From Sphingomonas sp. J315 (GTDB taxonomy: Bacteria; Pseudomonadota; Alphaproteobacteria; Sphingomonadales; Sphingomonadaceae): DNA of 64,000 nt. How positions within the stretch are numbered: position 1 is the first letter of the stretch; every line of letters starts with the position of its first letter. The stretch lies in the NCBI RefSeq assembly GCF_024666595.1, contig NZ_CP088296.1, forward strand, positions 310,001 to 374,000, in the 5' to 3' direction. The translations under genes and the position numbers were made by a program. Below the pieces are notes generated by a model, which worked only from the letters and a program-made list of their open reading frames with translations, ran no database searches and was not told where the DNA came from. Positions 57,838 to 64,000 of this stretch are shown one piece after another.

Positions 57838-59292
57838 TCAATCGACGGCGGCAGCCTCGCGCCGAACCGGTTTCGGCGCGATTTCCCAGCCCCCGCCGAG
57901 CGCCTTGAACAGCGCAACCTGCGCCTCGGCCAATGCCGCATTCGACTGGGCGAGCGCGGCGCGCGCGCCTGCCCGTTCGCGTTCGGCGTCGATCCGCTGG
58001 AGCAGGCTGTCGCGCCCCGCCTCGAACCGCAGGATCGCGATCCGCGCGGCGTTGGTCGCCGAGGCATCGGCGCGGCGGAGTGCGACGTTGCGCTCGATCT
58101 CGCCCGAATAGCGCGCCAGCGCCTGTTCGACCTCGCGCAATGCGGTCAGCACCGTGCCGTCAAACGCGGCGAGCGAACCCTCCGCCCCCGCCTCAGCCTG
58201 ACGCACGCGCGCACGCGCGGCGGTCAGGTTCGGGAAGTTCCAGCTGAGCAGCGGCCCGAGCGAGAAGTTGAACGACGAACTCTTGCCCAGATCCTCGATA
58301 TTCTGCGCGCCCAGCGACACCGAACCGCCCAGCGTGATCGACGGATAGAGCGCGGCGGTCGCCACCCCCACCCGCGCGGTATCCGCCGCCAGCTGACGCT
58401 CGGCCTGACGCACATCGGGGCGGCGGGCGAGCAAGGCCTGGCCGTCACCGACCGGGATCAGCGCCGATACGCCCGGCGGCGTGGCGCAGGCATCGGCCTG
58501 CCCGTCCAGCTCCGCCGGCGGCTTGCCGGTCAGCGTCGCCAGCGCATAGAGCGCCGCGCGCCGCTCCGCCTCGAACGCCGGCACCTGTGCGCGGGCATTC
58601 TCGGCCAGCACGCGCGCCTGATCCACGTCGCGGATCGTCCCGCGCCCGGCGTCGAACAGCCGCTGGGTCAGGTCGAGCGTGCGAGTCTGCAGCTGCACCG
58701 TCTCGCGCGCCACCGCCGCCTGCGCGGCAAAGCCGCACGCCGCAGCATAGGTCCGCGCCGTCTCCGCCGCGATCGCCACGCGCGCACCGTCGAGCGCCGC
58801 CTGCGCCGCATCGACATCCGCCCGCGCCGCCTCGATCGAACGGCTCACCCGGCCGAACAGGTCGATCTCATAGGACGCGTCCAGACCGACCTGGAAGAAG
58901 TCGCCCTCGACCCCGTCCACGCCCGGCGGCAACGCGCCCTGGGCACTCTCTGCCCCGGTGCGTGACCGGGTATAGCCCGCACCGACATTGGTCGACGGCA
59001 GCCGCTGCCCGCGCGATTCCGACAGGATCGCGCGCGCCCGCTTCAGGTTCGCCGACGCCTGACGGATATCGGTGTTGTAGGTCAGCGCCTCCACCACCAG
59101 CCGGTCGAGCACCGGATCCTTGAACAGCCGCCACCATTCGCCCTCGACCGCGCTTGGCGACACCTTGGTCATGCCGGGATCGACAAAGGCCGCCGCCGCC
59201 GTGGGTGGCGTTTCGGGCCGCTGATAGGTCGGGCCGACCGCGCAGCCCGCCAGCAACGCCGCGCTCGCGCTTATGATGAAAAGGCGCTTCAT
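57838..59292 (-). CDS. RND efflux outer-membrane lipoprotein (NodT/OprM family)
   Basis: 484 residues. Signal peptide with lipobox LLAGC (MKRLFIISASAALLAGC), and two TolC-like repeats of long helices with the family blocks GGVTYQRP-like (VGPTYQRPETPP), TRSRTGAES and ARRPDVRQAERQLAADTARV. Forms the trimeric exit duct. The start overlaps the pump gene stop by four bases (ATGA), so translation is coupled. Confidence 0.95.
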   Translation of the reverse strand: MKRLFIISASAALLAGCAVGPTYQRPETPPTAAAAFVDPGMTKVSPSAVEGEWWRLFKDPVLDRLVVEALTYNTDIRQASANLKRARAILSESRGQRLPSTNVGAGYTRSRTGAESAQGALPPGVDGVEGDFFQVGLDASYEIDLFGRVSRSIEAARADVDAAQAALDGARVAIAAETARTYAAACGFAAQAAVARETVQLQTRTLDLTQRLFDAGRGTIRDVDQARVLAENARAQVPAFEAERRAALYALATLTGKPPAELDGQADACATPPGVSALIPVGDGQALLARRPDVRQAERQLAADTARVGVATAALYPSITLGGSVSLGAQNIEDLGKSSSFNFSLGPLLSWNFPNLTAARARVRQAEAGAEGSLAAFDGTVLTALREVEQALARYSGEIERNVALRRADASATNAARIAILRFEAGRDSLLQRIDAERERAGARAALAQSNAALAEAQVALFKALGGGWEIAPKPVRREAAAVD

Positions 59293-62200
59293 GCTGCGGG
59301 CTCCGTCACGGGATCATGGGGTTTGGAGCGGAAGCGTGCCGATTGCGCGCTCGCCCAGATGCCGAACTTGCGGCTGATGACGTAAAAGGCCGGGGTGAAG
59401 ATCAGGCCAAAGATCGTCACGCCGATCATGCCAAAGAACACCGCGACACCCAGCGCCTGGCGCAGCTCCGCCGCCGCCCCGCTCGCGATCACGAGCGGCA
59501 GCACGCCGAGGATGAAGGCGATCGAGGTCATCACGATCGGACGCATGCGCTGATGCGCCGCGTGCTTCGCCGCCTCGAACATGTCCATGCCCTGATCCTC
59601 GTTCTGACGGGCGAATTCGACGATCAGGATCGCATTCTTCGCCGCCAGGCCGATCAGCACGACCAGCCCGATTTGCGTGAGGATATTATTGTCCATCCCC
59701 ATCAAATTGACGCCCAGGATCGCGGCGAGCAGACACATCGGCACGATCAGGATCACCGCCAGCGGCAGCACCAGGCTCTCATAGAGCGCGGCGAGCAACA
59801 GGAAGACGAAAACCACCGCCAGGCCAAAGGCGATCGTGCCGGTATTGCCGGCGGACTTCTGTTCCAGCGCCAGCTCGGTCCATTCGAAGCTCATCCCCTG
59901 TGGCAGGGTCTGCGCCGCAAGTGCCTCCATCGCATCCAGCGTCTGGCCGGTCGAATAGCCGGGCTTGGAATCGCCCTGCAGTTCCGCTGCCGGATAGAGG
60001 TTGTGGCGCACCACGCGATACGGGCCGCTGTCGTTGCGCAGCGTCATCACCGAACTCATCGGCACCATCTCGCCCGACGCCGACCGGGTCTTGAGACCCT
60101 GAATGTCGGTGGCATCGTCGCGATAGGGTGCATCGGCCTGCGCCGTCACGCGGAAGGTGCGGCCCAGATAGTTGAAATCGTTGACATAGGACGATCCCAG
60201 ATAGGCCCCCAGCGTCGAGAAGACGTTGGACACCGGCACGCCCATCCGCTCCGCCCGCTCACGATCGACATCTGCGGTCAGCCGCGGCGTGCCGGTGTTG
60301 AACAAAGTGAAGGCATTCGTGACGCTTTCCTGCTGGTTCGCGCCCATCATCATGCCGAAGGCGGACTGCGCGAGCGCGTTGTAACCCAGCCCCTCGCGGT
60401 CCTGGATCATCATCTTGAACCCGCCGCCGGTGCCGATCCCCGGAACCGGGGGCGGAGCGATGACGAGGATGTCGCCGCCCTTGATCGGGGCCAGCGCGCC
60501 ATACAGCGCGCCCTGGATTTGATCTGCGGTTGCCTCACGCTCGGCATGGGGGGCCAGGCCGAAGAAAAGCACGCCGGTGTTCGGCGCGGTCGAAAAGCTC
60601 GCGCCATCGAGACCGGCAAAGCCGACGACATATTTGACGCCCGGCAGCTTGCGCGCCTCGGTGATCGCCTGCTGCACCACCGCATCGGTGCGCTGGAGCG
60701 ATGCGCCGGGCGGCAGCATCACCGCGCCGATCAGATAGCCCTGATCCTGCGGCGGAATGAAGCCCGACGGGGTCGAGGTGAAGCGCCAGCCAGCGACGAG
60801 GATCAGCGCCATGTAGACGACACCGACGACCATCAGCATCCGCACAAGTCGCGCAGTCAGCTTGCCGTAATTCTCCGACAGCCGGTTGAACCCACGGTTG
60901 AACGCCGCCCCTGCCCGCGCGGGATAGCCGCGCCAGCCGGGTGCGGGGATGGTGTCATGCCCCTTGTGCTTCAGCACCAGCGCACAGAGCGCGGGCGACA
61001 GCGTCAGCGAGACGAAGGCCGAGATGACCGTCGCCGAGGCGATGGTGATCGCGAACTGCTGGTAGAAAGCGCCGGAGATTCCCGGGATGAACATGGTCGG
61101 GATGAACACCCCGGTCAGCACCAGGCTGATCGCGATGATCGCGCCCGACACCTCGTCCATCGTCTTGTGCGCGGCTTCCTTGGGGGACAGCCCCTCCTCT
61201 TCCATCAATCGCTCGACATTCTCGACCACCACGATCGCGTCGTCGACGACGATGCCGATCGCGAGGACCAGTCCGAACAGCGACAGCGTGTTGAGCGAAT
61301 AGCCGAACGCCAGCAGCACCGCGAACGCGCCGACCAGTGAGATCGGGATCGCCACGATCGGGATGATCGCCGCGCGCCAGCTCTGCAGGAACACGATGAC
61401 GACGAGCACCACGAGCACCAGTGCCTCGATCAGCGTGTGCTCGACCGCGGTGATCGACTCGGCAATATATTCGGTCGGGTTGTAATCGATCGAATAGGTC
61501 ATCCCCGGGGAAAGTCCTTCGCCAGCGACGCCAGCTCGGCCTTCACCGCATCGGCGGTCGCAAGCGCGTTCGAGCCGGGCAGCTGGAAGATGCCGACGCC
61601 GACCGCGCGCTTGTCGTTGAGATAGCCGTTGAAGTTGTAATCCTGTGCGCCAAGCTCGATCCGCGCGACATCGCGCAGATGCGTCAGGCGACCCATCGTG
61701 TCGCGCTTGACCACGATCGCGCCGAACTCGTCCGGCGTGGTCAGTCGGCCCTTGGTCTGGACGCCCAGTTCGAACGCCGGGCTGGCGTTGCCATAGGGTG
61801 GCGCGCCGACAGTGCCGGCGGCGACCTGGACGTTCTGTCCACGGATCGCATTGACCACCTCGTCCACGGTCATGTCGCGGGCGGCGGCAAGGCCGGGGTC
61901 GATCCACACGCGCATGTTGTAGTCGCGCCCGCCAAACGCCTGCGCCTGCCCCACTCCCGGAATACGCGCGATGCGATCCTGGACCTGCAGCGTGACGTAG
62001 TTCGAGATATACTGGATATCGAGGCTGTTGTCGGGCGAGGTGAAGAACGCGACCATCAGGAAGTCGGGCGAGCTCTTGTTCACCGTCACGCCGATGCGGC
62101 GCACATCCTCGGGCAGGCGCGGCTCGGCGGTCGCGACCTTGTTCTGGACCAGCACCTGCGCCTTATCGACATCCGTGCCCTGCTTGAACGCCACGGTGAT

Positions 62201-62473
62201 CTGGGTCTGGCCGTTTCCGATCGACGACGACGTCATGTAGAGCATGTTATCGACGCCGTTGATCGCCTGTTCGATCGGCGCGGCGACCGTTTCCGCGACG
62301 GTTTCGGCGCTCGCCCCCGGATAGGCGGCGGTGACGACCACCGTCGGTGGCGCGATATTGGGATATTGCGCGATCGGGAGCGAGGGATAGGCGATGGCGC
62401 CGACGATCACGATCAGGATCGACAGCACCGCCGCAAAGATCGGCCGCTCGATGAAGAAATGCGGGAATTTCAT
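59289..62473 (-). CDS. RND multidrug efflux permease (HAE1/AcrB family), frameshifted
   Basis: Inner-membrane proton/drug antiporter, about 1061 residues when joined. N-terminus MKFPHFFIERPIFAAVLSIL, porter region GQTQITVAFKQGTDVDKAQV, TM4 acidic residues in GIVVDDAIVVVENVERLM, and the late GLAAKNAILIVEFARQNED. The switch is near 61500-61510: ASLAKDFP continues in another frame as GMTYSIDYNPTEYIAES. One missing C in a CCCC run explains it. Middle gene of adaptor-permease-exit duct operon. Likely a sequence error. Confidence 0.9.
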
Positions 62474-62485
62474 GGCTTGCGCCCC

Positions 62486-63670
62486 TTACTGGACGGTCGC
62501 CTGGCCCGAAGCCGGCGGATCGATGGGGCGCGTCGGCGCAGCTTGTTTGCTCGCGTCGGGGGTGATCTTGCCTACCTTGGGCGTAACCGGAGCACCGGGC
62601 TGAAGCCGACCGACGCCGGTCAGGATCACGCGATCCGTGGGCGCAAGCCCGTCGCGCACGATGCGCAGCCCCTCGGCCTTCGCCCCGACCTCGACGACGC
62701 GCGGGGTCGCCTTGTTGTCCTTGCTCAGCACATAGACCAGGCGACGGGTCTGATCGGTCACGATCGCCTCGTCCGGGACCAGCATCGCACGATAGCTGCC
62801 CGAACCCAGCAGGCGCGCGCGACCGAACATGCCCGGTGTGAGGAAGCCGGTGGGGTTGGGCACCACGGCATGCGCGCGGATCGTCCCCGAATTGGGATCG
62901 ACCGCATTGTCGAGGAACGCCATGCGGCCGTTCCAGCGGTACTCGTTTTCGTCGGCGAGCTGGATCTGCACCGGGTTGGCGGTGTTGCGCGATGACCCGC
63001 GCTCACCGCGCTGATCCTGACGCAGATTCTTGAGGTAGAAGGCCTCGGCGCCCTCAAATTCGAACCAGATCGGGTTGAGCGAGACGACACGGGTCAGCAC
63101 CGTCTGCCCCTCGGCCACGAAATCGCCGATGCTCACCTTGCGATCCGAAATGCGCCCGCTGAACGGCGCGCGGACGGTGGTGAAGCCCAGATTGAGCATC
63201 GCCTGCGACGCCGACGCGCGGCCAGCGGCCAGATCGGCAGCGGCACTGCGCTCCGCCGCAACATTCGCCTCCAGCTCCTCGGCGCTCACCGCCTGCGCCT
63301 GTGCGAGCGCGCGGCTGCGCGCCGTGACCTGACGGGCATTGTTGAGCGCGGCCTGGGCGCGGGCGATCTGCGCCTGCGCCTGCATCAGCTGGGCGCGATA
63401 GGGGCGCGGGTCGATCGTGAAGAGCGCCTGGCCCTTGCGAACATCCTGACCGTCGCGGAAATGCACTGCGGTGATGACACCGTTGACCCGCGCGCGCAGC
63501 TCGACATCCTCGGGTGCCACAAAGCGCCCGGTGTAATCGTCCCAGTCGACCACTTCACGCTGGAGCGGGGTTGCGACCATCACTTCGGGCGGTGGCGGCG
63601 CGGCGGGCGGCTGGCCGCCACCACAAGCACTCAAAGCCGCCAGCGCCACAAAGCCTGCCAGGACACGCAT
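62486..63670 (-). CDS. RND efflux periplasmic adaptor (MFP family)
   Basis: 394 residues. Signal/lipobox MRVLAGFVALAALSACGGG, barrel-sandwich half-motifs (DYTGRFVAPEDVELRARVNG and TTVRAPFSGRISDRKVSIGD), a helical hairpin between, and a C-terminal beta-barrel/membrane-proximal domain. First gene of the efflux operon. ATG 63670 lies 12 bases downstream of a palindromic region that might hold the repressor site. Confidence 0.94.
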   Translation of the reverse strand: MRVLAGFVALAALSACGGGQPPAAPPPPEVMVATPLQREVVDWDDYTGRFVAPEDVELRARVNGVITAVHFRDGQDVRKGQALFTIDPRPYRAQLMQAQAQIARAQAALNNARQVTARSRALAQAQAVSAEELEANVAAERSAAADLAAGRASASQAMLNLGFTTVRAPFSGRISDRKVSIGDFVAEGQTVLTRVVSLNPIWFEFEGAEAFYLKNLRQDQRGERGSSRNTANPVQIQLADENEYRWNGRMAFLDNAVDPNSGTIRAHAVVPNPTGFLTPGMFGRARLLGSGSYRAMLVPDEAIVTDQTRRLVYVLSKDNKATPRVVEVGAKAEGLRIVRDGLAPTDRVILTGVGRLQPGAPVTPKVGKITPDASKQAAPTRPIDPPASGQATVQ

Positions 63671-63680
63671 AATCGTATTT

Positions 63681-63707
63681 CCCCTTATTGCGGTGCAGCA
63701 ATTGGGG
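63681..63707. promoter_or_regulatory. candidate repressor site before the efflux operon
   Basis: CCCC-TT-ATTGC-GGTGCA-GCAAT-T-GGGG is an imperfect inverted repeat 11 bases before the adaptor start, in an AT-rich upstream gap. A TetR-type operator is plausible, but no adjacent tetR gene lies in the window. Confidence 0.4.
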
Positions 63708-63778
63708 AGGCGGAAAAGCGGTTTCAACCCCGCAACGGATAATTTCTGATATTTTCCGTTCAGTAATTAAATACGCGG

Positions 63779-64000
63779 CTATGCGGCCACGGTTCCGTTG
63801 GGCAGAATCGCGGCCTCATAGTCGCTTTCCACCTTCTGAATCAGCGCGCGATCGTCATGATTCCACGGATGGAAGCCGGGCAGGAAGTAGCTGATCCAGG
63901 CCGGGATCATCCGCGTGACGATGCCCGGGGAGACCAGCAGATATTTCGCCACCATCGCCTTGGCGCGCCAGCCGGTGACGCCGTCCTGCGCCATCAGGTC
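63779..64000 (-). CDS. PF10118-like metal-dependent hydrolase, N-terminus cut by window edge
   Basis: The C-terminal 73 residues or so are visible: GWRAKAMVAKYLLVSPGIVT and SYFLPGFHPWNHDDRALIQ, which match the C-terminal block of the predicted metal-dependent hydrolase family (PF10118) as I recall it. Gene reads off the right end. Function unproven. Confidence 0.65.
   Translation of the reverse strand, partial: DLMAQDGVTGWRAKAMVAKYLLVSPGIVTRMIPAWISYFLPGFHPWNHDDRALIQKVESDYEAAILPNGTVAA

Overview
The window is high-GC DNA from a member of the Sphingomonadales, most likely Sphingomonas or a close relative. The evidence is the alphaproteobacterial str/S10/spc ribosomal cluster, a CtrA response regulator, a large TonB-dependent receptor without a plug regulator, bactofilin, a DUF6481-type small protein, and an S5 protein with an Arg/Gly-rich N-terminal extension. 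This placement comes from recognising families, not from a search.

Layout. 1-4.9 kb: partial cysteine desulfurase (-), alpha/beta hydrolase, lipocalin and GFA-domain protein (+), and a secreted repeat protein (-). 4.9-10.2 kb: ferredoxin-NADP reductase, a Tat-exported Gfo/Idh oxidoreductase, a TPR protein, and a PLP-dependent threonine dehydratase-like enzyme. 10.2-11.6 kb: an ornithine decarboxylase-type gene behind a leader RNA that buries its own ribosome binding site. 12.1-29.3 kb (-): rpsL-rpsG-fusA-tuf, then a DUF559 gene with flanking repeats, then rpsJ through secY and adk. 29.4-36.2 kb: methyltransferase, a 962-residue exported protein of unknown family, a GT-C-type membrane protein, bactofilin and an amidohydrolase. 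36.2-40.0 kb (-): pyruvate dehydrogenase E2, two small membrane proteins, an acyl-CoA thioesterase and lipoamide dehydrogenase, closely packed. 40.1-49.6 kb: stress protein, M28 peptidase, RcnB-like protein, fRMsr, ArfB, pseudouridine synthase, a PAS-GGDEF-EAL-PilZ protein, and a DODA-type dioxygenase/WrbA/pirin set divergent from a LysR regulator. 50.6-57.7 kb: TonB receptor, ctrA, tRNA-Ser(CGA), hspQ, rplU-rpmA, GNAT, and a lower-GC lipoprotein. 57.8-63.7 kb (-): a complete RND efflux operon. The right edge cuts a PF10118-like hydrolase.

Two window-wide features matter when using this annotation. First, nine genes are broken by a single-base frameshift, most of them in C or G runs and including core-metabolism genes (lpdA, pdhC). 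I read these as sequence errors, not biology, and annotate each as one gene. Second, several intergenic gaps hold strong palindromes of a C/G-rich family (CCCCTCCC...GGGAGGGG); two copies in inverted orientation flank the DUF559 gene that sits between the str and S10 operons.

The most interesting regulatory observations are the SD-sequestering leader before the decarboxylase, the crossing inverted repeats in the rpsJ-rplC gap, a GANTC cluster with a CtrA-type box before ctrA, an 11-bp tandem array, and the near-perfect palindromes at 55.4 and 57.0 kb. I found no phage, CRISPR array, secretion island or convincing new defence system. The nearest to an undescribed element is the DUF559/palindrome unit inside the translation gene cluster.
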